Shown: one piece after another, positions 7,221 through 14,108 of the stretch
Position numbering within the stretch: the first letter of the stretch is position 1
Layout of the letters: the number at the start of each line of letters is the position of its first letter
Assembly: GCF_014635985.1 (NCBI RefSeq)
Contig: NZ_BMDT01000006.1
Span: 100,156-164,155, forward strand
Direction of reading: 5' to 3'
Length of the DNA: 64,000 bases
Source: Enterococcus alcedinis
GTDB lineage: Bacteria; Bacillota; Bacilli; Lactobacillales; Enterococcaceae
Notes under the pieces: generated by a model
Database searches by the model: none
Told to the model about the DNA's origin: nothing
What the model saw: the letters and a program-made list of their open reading frames with translations, nothing else
Made by a program: the position numbers and the translations under genes

Positions 7221-7787
7221 GTGACGTTAAAAAAATTAGAAGTGCCTACAACCTCGATTACCGAAGTAAAAAAATCACCAATGGATGTCTTCCAACAAGC
7301 ACGAGATGCTGAAACGGGAGTCTATGTCTTTAACCGTGAGAAGATTGCTGGAGTTATGTTAACACAAGAGCAATACGAAACGTTGCTACAAGAACTAGCT
7401 GACAAACGTCAACAAACGAACCCTTCCTCTGAGGAGGTTGTGCGTCCGAAAGTCGCTGTAGCAATTGAAGAGCCAGAAGAAACTCCGATTGAAGGATTGG
7501 AAGAACTTTACCATGAGATGCGTCATGCAATTGCAGCAGGCAGTTTAATGTCAGCCAAAATTTTGGATGAGCGCATGGTCGCACTAGGATTTATTACTAA
7601 AAAGAGTGGTTTTGGTGGTGTCTCAACAATGATTGAGGAATTAAAAGAAACAGGTAAAATTATCTATCACTTACGCCGTAAAGCCGATAACAAGAGTATT
7701 GTAGCTGAAATTATTGGTGAACCAGATAACCAAAGTCAATTATTTGATAAGTTAATTGTTAAAAGAATGCATTTAAGAGAAGAATAA
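7221..7787 (+). CDS. Phd/YefM-like N-terminal domain fused to an unknown C-terminal domain
   Basis: About 188 residues. The N-terminal 55 (EVPTTSITEVKKSPMDVFQQ and following, with GVYVFNREKIAGVMLTQEQYETLL) resemble Phd/YefM antitoxins: a short strand, a helix with the K-S-P element, a beta-hairpin ending in G-V-M-L and a following helix. Residues from about 90 on form a second domain that I do not recognise, with LYHEMRHAIAAGSLMSAKILDERM and a beta-rich end. It is far longer than a classic antitoxin (70-90 aa) and no toxin gene is adjacent. The GTG at 7221 is preferred, with AAGGAG eight bases upstream; an earlier GTG at 7212 overlaps that site. A free-standing DNA-binding regulator is possible. 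Confidence 0.65.
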   Translation: MTLKKLEVPTTSITEVKKSPMDVFQQARDAETGVYVFNREKIAGVMLTQEQYETLLQELADKRQQTNPSSEEVVRPKVAVAIEEPEETPIEGLEELYHEMRHAIAAGSLMSAKILDERMVALGFITKKSGFGGVSTMIEELKETGKIIYHLRRKADNKSIVAEIIGEPDNQSQLFDKLIVKRMHLREE

Positions 7788-7790
7788 CGA

Positions 7791-7843
7791 ACAAAGAGTC
7801 GATAAATGACATCAATTGTCAGTTGTCTGAACTCTTTTTTTGT
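7791..7843 (+). terminator. Terminator after the Phd-like gene
   Basis: AAAGAGT (7793-7799) pairs with ACTCTTT (7831-7837) followed by T; an inner hairpin TGACA/TGTCA (7807-7821) extends the stem. Confidence 0.7.
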
Positions 7844-7920
7844 TTAAAATTGAAAAAATTCGCAATAGTCTGTCTATTTGTGGTAAGATAACAACAATTA
7901 ACTTTTTGGAGGACTCATAG

Positions 7921-9096
7921 ATGAATAAATTACAACAACGTTTTAATCCGCAAGTCAATCAAATTGCGGTTTCCCTAATTCGTCAATTTGATGAACGCGT
8001 TTCAAGTATCCCAAATATTTTGAGACTAACATTAGGTGAGCCCGATTTTAATACACCAGAAGCAGTTAAAGCGGCAGGGATTGAAGCTATCGAGCAAAAT
8101 TTCAGCCACTATACAGGGATGGCAGGTTTACCTGAAGTAAGGGAAGCAGCCTGTGCCTTTATTAAGAAAAAATACCAACTTGAGTATGACTGGCAAACCG
8201 AAGCAATCGTTACAGTTGGTGGTACGGAAGCAATCTCGGCGGCGTTATTGAGTATCTTAGAGCCAGGTGATAAAGTCTTGTTGCCATCGCCAGTTTACCC
8301 AGGTTATGCGCCGGTCATTACGCTAGCGAATGCTGAAATGGTTAATATGGACACAAGTCATGATGGCTTTGTCTTAACACCAGAATTATTAGAATCGACG
8401 CTAACAGGACACGGTGAAGCTGTTAAAGCAGTTGTTTTAAATTATCCAAGTAATCCAACTGGCGTAACGTATTCACGTGAAGAAGTCAAAGCGTTAGCAG
8501 ATGTTTTAAAAAAATACAATGTTTTTGTGATTAGCGATGAGATATACAGTGAATTGATTTATGATGGTACGCATACATCGATTGCTGAATTTATTCCAGA
8601 ACAAACGATCTTAATTAATGGATTATCAAAATCACATGCGATGACTGGTTGGCGGATTGGTTTTATTTTCGCTCCTCAAGAATTAACGAAAGAAATCATC
8701 AAAGTCCACCAATACTTGGTGACCGCAGCGAGTACGATTTCTCAAAAAGCTGCATATGTTGCTTTAACGACAAGCATTGATGAAGGACAAAAAGTAAAAC
8801 AAGAATACAAAGTTCGTCGTGATTTTGTTTATAACAAAATGACTGAAATGGGCTTTGAAGTGGCAAAGCCATCGGGAGCCTTCTATATATTTGCTAAAAT
8901 ACCAGCAAATAAAGAGCAAGACTCCATGGCATTTTGTGTCGATGTTGCAGAAAAAGTTCAACTCGCAGTCATTCCGGGAATTGCTTTTGGCCAAGCAGGT
9001 GAAGGTTACATCCGTATTAGTTATGCCGCAAGTTCTGAACAACTAGAAGAAGCAATGAAGCGTTTAGCAAATTATATGGAATCAACAATAGCGTAA
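7921..9096 (+). CDS. PLP-dependent class I/II aminotransferase (PatA/AspC-like)
   Basis: A 391-residue cytoplasmic aminotransferase of fold type I. The PLP lysine is in LINGLSKSHAMTGWRIGF (SKSH around residue 240); other anchors are LGEPDFNTPEAVK near 41-53, NYPSNPTGVTYS around 178, and the C-terminal arginine in GYIRISYAAS that binds the substrate carboxylate. The family includes aspartate, aromatic and N-acetyl-LL-diaminopimelate aminotransferases (PatA of Bacillus and lactococci); I favour a PatA-type role in lysine or amino acid metabolism, but no dap gene is adjacent. GGAGG lies about 9 bases before the ATG, and a strong terminator follows immediately, so it is monocistronic. Confidence 0.85.
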   Translation: MNKLQQRFNPQVNQIAVSLIRQFDERVSSIPNILRLTLGEPDFNTPEAVKAAGIEAIEQNFSHYTGMAGLPEVREAACAFIKKKYQLEYDWQTEAIVTVGGTEAISAALLSILEPGDKVLLPSPVYPGYAPVITLANAEMVNMDTSHDGFVLTPELLESTLTGHGEAVKAVVLNYPSNPTGVTYSREEVKALADVLKKYNVFVISDEIYSELIYDGTHTSIAEFIPEQTILINGLSKSHAMTGWRIGFIFAPQELTKEIIKVHQYLVTAASTISQKAAYVALTTSIDEGQKVKQEYKVRRDFVYNKMTEMGFEVAKPSGAFYIFAKIPANKEQDSMAFCVDVAEKVQLAVIPGIAFGQAGEGYIRISYAASSEQLEEAMKRLANYMESTIA

Positions 9097-9150
9097 ATCA
9101 AATAAAAAGAGGACTGATTGAGTAAAAATCAAGCCTCTTTTTATTTGATT
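9096..9150 (+). terminator. Strong terminator of the aminotransferase gene
   Basis: A perfect 17-base inverted repeat (9096-9112 against 9134-9150; outer part AATCAAAT/ATTTGATT, inner AAAAGAGG/CCTCTTTT) whose right arm contains the T tract. It begins at the stop codon. Confidence 0.85.
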
Positions 9151-9154
9151 GATT

Positions 9155-9168
9155 GTAAAGCGCTTTCT
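9155..9168 (+). promoter_or_regulatory. Candidate cre (CcpA) site upstream of pstS
   Basis: GTAAAGCGCTTTCT matches the cre consensus TGWAARCGYTWNCW at 12 of 14 positions with the palindromic core AAAGCGCTTT. It lies just upstream of the Pho boxes. Pattern match only. Confidence 0.4.
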
Positions 9169-9177
9169 ATCTGAATC

Positions 9178-9237
9178 TTTACATTATCTTTACACTCTGC
9201 GTGTGAATCTTAACACTGAATCTAACGAATGTTTACA
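9178..9237 (+). promoter_or_regulatory. Pho-box array (PhoP binding) in the pstS promoter
   Basis: Four TT(T/A)ACA hexamers start at 9178, 9189, 9210 and 9232, spaced 11, 21 and 22 bases, i.e. on one face of the helix at one- and two-turn intervals. The PhoP box of Bacillus is a direct repeat of TT(A/C/T)ACA with an 11-base period. A -10-like GATAAA lies at 9245-9250. The cognate phoPR genes are 3 kb away. Confidence 0.75.
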
Positions 9238-9285
9238 GACGATTGATAAACTAGGTTTGTAGTTAAGAAGGAGGAAGAAATTCAC

Positions 9286-10176
9286 ATGAAAAAAATAGGT
9301 TTGTTTTTATTCGCAATTGCAGCATTAGCAGCAGGGTGCGCAAGTAATGGAAAGACAGAAGGTAGTCAAGGAAGTTCAGATACATCAAATAAAACCAATG
9401 AGCAAGTAAAAATTGTTGCGGTTGGATCAACGGCATTACAACCATTGGTCGATAGTGCAGCCATCAAGTTTCAAGCAGACAATCCAAACTATGAAATTTC
9501 CGTTCAAGGTGGCGGAAGTGGAACAGGTTTGAGTCAAGTCTCTACAGGTAGCGTAACTATTGGGAATTCAGATGTCTTTGCTGAAGAAAAAGAGGGAATT
9601 GTAGCAACAGAATTGGTCGATCATTTAATAGCGGTCGTTGGAATGGCTCCCGTTGTTCATAAAGAAGTCGGCGTAACGAATTTAACACAAGCACAATTAA
9701 TTGATATCTTTACAGGGAAAGTAACGAACTGGAAAGAAGTTGGCGGTGCGGATCAAGAAATCTTAGTCGTAAACCGCGCTTCTGGTAGTGGAACACGCGC
9801 AACTTTTGAACAATTTGGTTTAAATGGCGAAGTCGGTATCCAATCACAAGAACAAGATTCTTCAGGAACAGTTAAGAAAATTGTCGCTGAAACTCCAGGT
9901 GCTATTAGTTACCTAGCCCTATCTTACTTAGATGACTCACTACAAGTCTTATCACTAGACGGCGTAGAACCATCAATTGAAGCGATTCAAACAAATGATT
10001 GGAAAATCTGGTCTTACCAACACGCATACACAAAAGGTGAACCGACACCAGAAGTTCAAGTCTTCTTAGATTATTTATTATCAGATGATGTGCAAAAAGA
10101 GATTGTCAATGACTTAGGTTACATCGCAATCACCGATATGAAAGTCGAAAGAGCCGCAGACGGCACCGTGAAATAA
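9286..10176 (+). CDS. pstS: Phosphate-binding lipoprotein PstS
   Basis: A 296-residue lipoprotein that captures inorganic phosphate for the PstCAB importer. Signal MKKIGLFLFAIAALAAGC has its lipobox Cys at 18, followed by a Ser/Thr/Asn linker. The mature domain shows the PstS phosphate-binding elements GSTALQPL (about 48-55), GGGSGTGLSQV (about 77-87), IGNSDVFAEE, and RASGSGTRATFE (about 162-173). These loops dehydrate and hold phosphate through Ser, Thr, Asp and Arg. GGAGG precedes the ATG by about 9 bases. No pstC, pstA, pstB or phoU follows; the gene ends in a strong terminator, so the permease genes lie elsewhere. The Pho boxes upstream suggest induction at low phosphate through PhoPR. 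Confidence 0.92.
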   Translation: MKKIGLFLFAIAALAAGCASNGKTEGSQGSSDTSNKTNEQVKIVAVGSTALQPLVDSAAIKFQADNPNYEISVQGGGSGTGLSQVSTGSVTIGNSDVFAEEKEGIVATELVDHLIAVVGMAPVVHKEVGVTNLTQAQLIDIFTGKVTNWKEVGGADQEILVVNRASGSGTRATFEQFGLNGEVGIQSQEQDSSGTVKKIVAETPGAISYLALSYLDDSLQVLSLDGVEPSIEAIQTNDWKIWSYQHAYTKGEPTPEVQVFLDYLLSDDVQKEIVNDLGYIAITDMKVERAADGTVK

Positions 10177-10220
10177 AGGTTATTCTTGGTGTAAATTATT
10201 ACGACAAGAATATTTATAGA

Positions 10221-10278
10221 AAACAGATAAACAGGGAATCCGCCATCATGAAGCAGATTCCCTGTTTATCTGTTTTTA
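10221..10278 (+). terminator. Strong terminator after pstS
   Basis: A perfect 20-base stem (AAACAGATAAACAGGGAATC and its complement) with a 15-base loop, then TTTTT. A shorter inverted repeat TATTCTTG/CAAGAATA lies just before it (10187-10213), giving two hairpins in a row. Confidence 0.9.
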
Positions 10279-10279
10279 T

Positions 10280-10437
10280 TTAACTAGCTAATTGCAAATC
10301 ACTGGTATCGTAAAGTGTTATTTGTCCATCGAAATCATCTATAACAGATTTAATTCCGAAACGTAATCCGGACGCATTTTTTCGTATTTTTCAGTTTCCG
10401 TGTTAAAAATCCATTCCAATCCGTTGGGTGTTGTCAT
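10280..10437 (-). pseudogene. Small unknown gene with an apparent frameshift
   Basis: On the reverse strand an ATG at 10437 with a good GGAGG site opens MTTPNGLEWIFNTETEKYEK and runs 32 residues to a stop. In another frame, from about the Met-Arg after EKYEK, the DNA continues as SGLRFGIKSVIDDFDGQITL followed by YDTSDLQLAS and a stop at 10280. Both halves look protein-like and neither has a better partner, so a single-base indel near the AAAAAA run (about 10377-10382) probably split a protein of about 50 residues. I do not recognise the family. Sequencing error or programmed frameshifting are alternatives. Confidence 0.45.
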
Positions 10438-10673
10438 AAAAACCTCCGTGTTATATATTTTTTTGTTATAAAAAATAAGTGAGTTAGGTCTCATTTCTGA
10501 CTTTACGCTGATAAGATCGATAGGATTTGAACACACATGAGTATTCTCGAAAAAGCCCTTAATGGTGACTAGCTATAGTTCCCGCACGCCTTAAAAGATG
10601 CTTATAACCTAAAAGAATAGCATGGTGATATCGTTAAATAACTGGATTGTTAATTGAAGTTTATAAAGTTGAA
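10438..10673. other. Intergenic stretch without a recognisable gene
   Basis: The right part reads on the reverse strand as something resembling a degraded tRNA 3' half (a GTTCAAATCC T-loop-like motif near 10530), but no cloverleaf closes. The rest holds presumed promoter DNA of the small reverse-strand gene (TATAAC-like -10). Nothing else is supported. Confidence 0.4.
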
Positions 10674-10724
10674 CAATCAAAAGGAATCGTGACGACAGAA
10701 GTTCACGATTCCTTTTGATGATTG
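10674..10724 (-). terminator. Terminator of phoPR (bidirectional)
   Basis: CAATCAAAAGGAATCGTGA pairs almost perfectly with TCACGATTCCTTTTGATGATTG around a short loop. On the reverse strand it lies just after the phoR stop. Confidence 0.75.
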
Positions 10725-10732
10725 ATTTAATT

Positions 10733-12457
10733 TTATGATAATAAAGGGAGTTCGACGGTAAATGTTGTGCCAACACCCAAGTGACTATCGAGTGTAATCG
10801 TTCCACCTAATGTTTCAACAGAATCTTTGACAATCGCAAGTCCAATACCCGAGCCACCAGTATTGCGTGTTCTTGCTTTATCGACACGGTAAAAGCGCTC
10901 ATAGATTCGTTCGATATCTTCTGGACTAATCCCAATCCCAAAATCTTGAATGGTGAGGTGGAGCCCTTGATTAGCACTAAAATCAATGAAGATTTTGCCA
11001 CCGGTTAACGAATAATATAAAGCATTTTCGAGTAAGTTTTTACATATAGGATAAAAGAGAGCCATTTTCGTTGTAAAATCAAAGTCATCGGGGCCATTAA
11101 TTTCTAAGCTGATTTGCTTTTCGTTGATGATTGTTTGATAGCCATTACTTAGTTGCAAGAAAAATTGATGTACATTGATAGTTTCTGTAGCATAAGTAAT
11201 TTCATCACCTTTAGATAATTGAATGATTTCTTGTGTTAGCTTTTCTAAACGATACGCTTCTTTTTGCATGATTTCTAAAAAAGTCGTTAATGTTTCTGGA
11301 TCGTCTTTAGCACCGTCAAGTAGGGTTTCGGTAAAGCCAATAAATGAAGTGATCGGTGTCTTTAGCTCATGAGAAACATTTCCTACAAAGTCTTTTTGCA
11401 TTTTTTCTAATTGATGAATGCGGGTAAAGTCATACGAAACACCGAGAATTTGTTGCGTTTCATTAAAGTAACTGAGTGAAATATCCAGGCGTTTATTTTG
11501 CTGATGAGTGATAATCTCTTGGTGGATGAAGGGCACAGACTCTGATAATCGATAGACCATTTGAATCAATTCTGATTCGGAGATAATCGATTCAAAGGCT
11601 GCTTTTTCAGGGAGCTCATAAAAGTAGGCTAATTGTTCCTTCATCGCTTGATTCATAAAGCGAATTCGATGATTCTCATCCAGTAAAAAGACACCTATCG
11701 TTAATTCTTCTAGTAAAAAATAAAATTGTTTTTCAGTTGCTTGATAAGTTTGGTAACGTTGGCTAACACCCTCGCTTAATTGATTGACGCTTTGATAGAG
11801 TTCGTTCCATTGTGAGGAATTGGAGATAATGGTTTCAGCATGGGCGGGTTCTTTAATCATTCGTTTTAAAACAGGTAAGATTGTTTCAATTGGGTGATTT
11901 CGTTGACGAATAATTTTGAATAATGCAAAAGTGAATAAGCAGCATAAAATGAAGTACACTAGAAAAATTGCTTGTTTCATTTGAGCTGATTCCGGCCAAA
12001 AGGAATCCGTTGCTTCTGCAATGCGTAAAATACCAATTAATTCTTTGCCTTGTTTTACTGGAATCGCAATATAAAGCAACTCTTTTTTTAAGGTATCACT
12101 CGGACGCAACGAACGGCCGAGTGTTTGATTTTTAAGAACAGCTTTGATTTCAGGACGGTCAGAACGTTGTCCATGCAGACTACTATCATACGTATCAAAA
12201 AGAATGTTTCCCGTAGCATCCAGTCCAGTTAAGCGTTCACCGGGATCCACGGGGTGCTCATGAATCATCGTTTCAAGTTCATCCATTTTATGATTGGATA
12301 ATTGTAAAAATAATTCCCCTTTTTCTTCTAAATAGCGAGATTGTTGAGAAAGAACTTGTTGATCATAAAATTTCCCCATAAAAAACCAGCCAATTGAAAA
12401 AACAAGTAAGAGCAAGATGAACCAACCGAAGTAGAGTGTTCGGTTTTTCTTATCCAT
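10733..12457 (-). CDS. phoR: Phosphate-regulon sensor histidine kinase PhoR
   Basis: A 574-residue membrane sensor kinase. Transmembrane helices lie at about 10-28 and 163-184 with an extracytoplasmic sensor domain of about 130 residues between; a PAS-like domain (EELTIGVFLLDENHRIRFMN, about 250-269) follows. The HisKA motif is FVGNVSHELKTP with phospho-acceptor His363, and the ATPase domain has NLLENALYYS (N box), DFGIGIS (G1) and GGSGIGLAIVK (G2). It lacks an obvious HAMP motif but has a linker in its place. I chose the ATG at 12457; it overlaps the phoP stop by 8 bases, so the pair is translationally coupled. The in-frame GTG at 12490 lies deeper in phoP. Proximity to pstS and its Pho boxes supports the phosphate role. 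Confidence 0.88.
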   Translation of the reverse strand: MDKKNRTLYFGWFILLLLVFSIGWFFMGKFYDQQVLSQQSRYLEEKGELFLQLSNHKMDELETMIHEHPVDPGERLTGLDATGNILFDTYDSSLHGQRSDRPEIKAVLKNQTLGRSLRPSDTLKKELLYIAIPVKQGKELIGILRIAEATDSFWPESAQMKQAIFLVYFILCCLFTFALFKIIRQRNHPIETILPVLKRMIKEPAHAETIISNSSQWNELYQSVNQLSEGVSQRYQTYQATEKQFYFLLEELTIGVFLLDENHRIRFMNQAMKEQLAYFYELPEKAAFESIISESELIQMVYRLSESVPFIHQEIITHQQNKRLDISLSYFNETQQILGVSYDFTRIHQLEKMQKDFVGNVSHELKTPITSFIGFTETLLDGAKDDPETLTTFLEIMQKEAYRLEKLTQEIIQLSKGDEITYATETINVHQFFLQLSNGYQTIINEKQISLEINGPDDFDFTTKMALFYPICKNLLENALYYSLTGGKIFIDFSANQGLHLTIQDFGIGISPEDIERIYERFYRVDKARTRNTGGSGIGLAIVKDSVETLGGTITLDSHLGVGTTFTVELPLLS

Positions 12458-13163
12458 TTGTTGGATCCTGGAATTTATAACCAAATCCACGAATGGTTAG
12501 TAGATATTGTGGTTTTTTTGGATTTGGTTCGATTTTCTCGCGTAAATGACTGATATGAACATCGACAATCCGTGTCTGACCATCAAAATCAAAATTCCAA
12601 ATTTGGTTGAGTAACGTATCTCGATCAACCACATGATTTTTTCGACGCATAAAATAAATCAGTAATTCAAATTCTTTTGGTGTTAACACAATCGGAGTAC
12701 CAGCAATCTCTACTTGATAAGTAGCTAAGTTCGCTTGAATTTCCCCAACGATTAATAAGTTCGAACCATCAGATAAAACGGATTCTTCTTGACGTCGCGG
12801 TTCCATTCGACGGAAGATGGCTTTCATCCGAGCAATAACTTCGCGTGGACTAAAGGGTTTGGCTAAATAATCATCCGCCCCAATTTCTAAACCTAAAATT
12901 CGGTCAATTGGATCATCTTTAGCAGTTAAAATTAAAATAGGTGTTTCAATTTTTTCTTGACGGAGGCGTTTCATAATTTCAATCCCATCAAGAGAAGGTA
13001 ACATTACATCTAAAATAATGAAGTCAAAAGACTCGCTTAATCCCAACTGTAAACCATCAAGGCCATCTGTCGCAGAAGCAACCTGATAACCTTCCTTTTC
13101 TAAATTGAAAGTTAATAAGGTGACAATTGAAGGTTCATCATCCACAACTAAAACTTTTTTCAT
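12450..13163 (-). CDS. phoP: Phosphate-regulon response regulator PhoP (OmpR family)
   Basis: A 237-residue regulator: receiver domain (residues 3-115) with acidic pocket D8/D9, phospho-acceptor D52 in FIILDVMLP, T/S at LILTAKD and K in YLAKPFSP; then an OmpR-type winged helix (about 140-232) with LTPKEFELLIYFMRR, DRDTLLNQIWNFDFDGQTRIVDVHISHLREKI and the wing TIRGFGYKF. The FDFDG-QTRIVDVH segment is typical of PhoP/YycF-type regulators. Phosphorylated PhoP binds TTAACA-type direct repeats like those before pstS. It is the first gene of the pair, read leftward, with a TAAAAT -10 about 55 bases upstream. Confidence 0.9.
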   Translation of the reverse strand: MKKVLVVDDEPSIVTLLTFNLEKEGYQVASATDGLDGLQLGLSESFDFIILDVMLPSLDGIEIMKRLRQEKIETPILILTAKDDPIDRILGLEIGADDYLAKPFSPREVIARMKAIFRRMEPRRQEESVLSDGSNLLIVGEIQANLATYQVEIAGTPIVLTPKEFELLIYFMRRKNHVVDRDTLLNQIWNFDFDGQTRIVDVHISHLREKIEPNPKKPQYLLTIRGFGYKFQDPTNG

Positions 13164-13247
13164 TGGAAGCTCCTTTAAAATTTATTTATCCTGTCACGTT
13201 ATTTTATCATGAATTCCGCTTAAGCACTATGGTAGTAGCCAATTAAA

Positions 13248-13256
13248 TGGTATAAT
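13248..13256 (+). promoter_or_regulatory. Extended -10 promoter of the DUF523-ylxM-ffh operon
   Basis: TGG followed by a perfect TATAAT (13251-13256), 34 bases before the DUF523 start. No clear -35. Confidence 0.6.
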
Positions 13257-13290
13257 GAAAAGCGATTGTTAAGAAAACGAGGTGGAAAAA

Positions 13291-13764
13291 ATGATTGGTG
13301 TGAGTGCTTGTTTAGGTGGTTGCCCTGTACGCTATGATGGACGTGATCAACGTGTTGCTGAAATTGAACAACTCGTCAAACAACAAGAGGCCATCATGAT
13401 TTGTCCAGAAGTTTTAGGAGGGTTGCCAATCCCACGTGATCCGGCTGAAATTGTTGGAGGCGATGGATTTTCTGTTTGGCATGGAGATGGAAAAGTCTTG
13501 ACCAATCAAGGTGTAGATGTGACAGATGCCTTCAAAAAAGGCGCAATGACTGCACTAAAAAAACTCCAAGAAAAAGGAATTGATACACTAATTTTAAAAG
13601 AGAAGAGCCCTTCATGTGGCAGTCAATGGATTTATGACGGTACCTTTTCAGGAACAAAAGTCAAAGGGGTGGGAGTCGCGACAGCGTACTTTCTAGACCA
13701 CGGAATCAAAGTCTACTCCGAAACCCAATGGTTACAAAGGGAGGGGAAAGTCAGTGGAAGTTGA
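13291..13764 (+). CDS. DUF523 family protein (YbbK-like)
   Basis: A 157-residue cytoplasmic protein of the DUF523 family of unknown function. The conserved features are the N-terminal [19 protein letters not shown] with two cysteines, [18 protein letters not shown] near residues 38-56, and [10 protein letters not shown] near 107-116. The recurring cysteines suggest metal or cofactor binding, but no reaction is established. The ATG at 13291 has GAGGTGG five bases upstream; the in-frame GTG at 13282 is part of that site. It overlaps the following ylxM by 11 bases and so heads the ylxM-ffh operon here. Confidence 0.85.
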   Translation: MIGVSACLGGCPVRYDGRDQRVAEIEQLVKQQEAIMICPEVLGGLPIPRDPAEIVGGDGFSVWHGDGKVLTNQGVDVTDAFKKGAMTALKKLQEKGIDTLILKEKSPSCGSQWIYDGTFSGTKVKGVGVATAYFLDHGIKVYSETQWLQREGKVSGS

Positions 13765-14092
13765 GAAAACCAATCGAATGAACGCACTTTTTGAGTGTTA
13801 TGCGACCTTGTTAACACAAAAACAAATGAATTATATGGAATTATATTATGCAGATGATTATTCATTAGGCGAGATTGCAGAAGAGTATCAAATTAGTCGC
13901 CAAGCGGTTTATGATAACATTAAGCGAACCGAGAAGATTTTAGAAGATTATGAACGTAAATTACATGTTTATTCTGATTACGTTTTACGTGATCAAATTT
14001 TGAAACGTTTTGAAGAGTATTTAGTCGGTCACTATCCAAAAGATACTTTTTTAGCAAATATTTTAACAGAGTTACAAGAAATTGATGAATAA
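13754..14092 (+). CDS. ylxM: YlxM/UPF0122 helix-turn-helix protein of the SRP operon
   Basis: A 112-residue protein with a sigma-70 region 4-like helix-turn-helix: [20 protein letters not shown] followed by [20 protein letters not shown]. YlxM homologues sit directly before ffh across Firmicutes, and streptococcal YlxM binds SRP components; a role in SRP assembly or regulation is known only in outline. The GTG start is supported by the family N-terminus (x-EKTxRMNxLF) and by GGGAGGGG about 9 bases upstream inside the DUF523 gene. Sixteen bases separate it from ffh. Confidence 0.9.
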   Translation: MEVEKTNRMNALFECYATLLTQKQMNYMELYYADDYSLGEIAEEYQISRQAVYDNIKRTEKILEDYERKLHVYSDYVLRDQILKRFEEYLVGHYPKDTFLANILTELQEIDE

Positions 14093-14108
14093 AGGAATGA
14101 GTAAATAA

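Noticed and set aside
10505-10620. tRNA-like fragment on the reverse strand (GTTCAAATCC near 10530)
   Set aside because: Only the T-loop-like segment is convincing; I could not close an acceptor stem, anticodon arm or D arm. Kept only as a remark.
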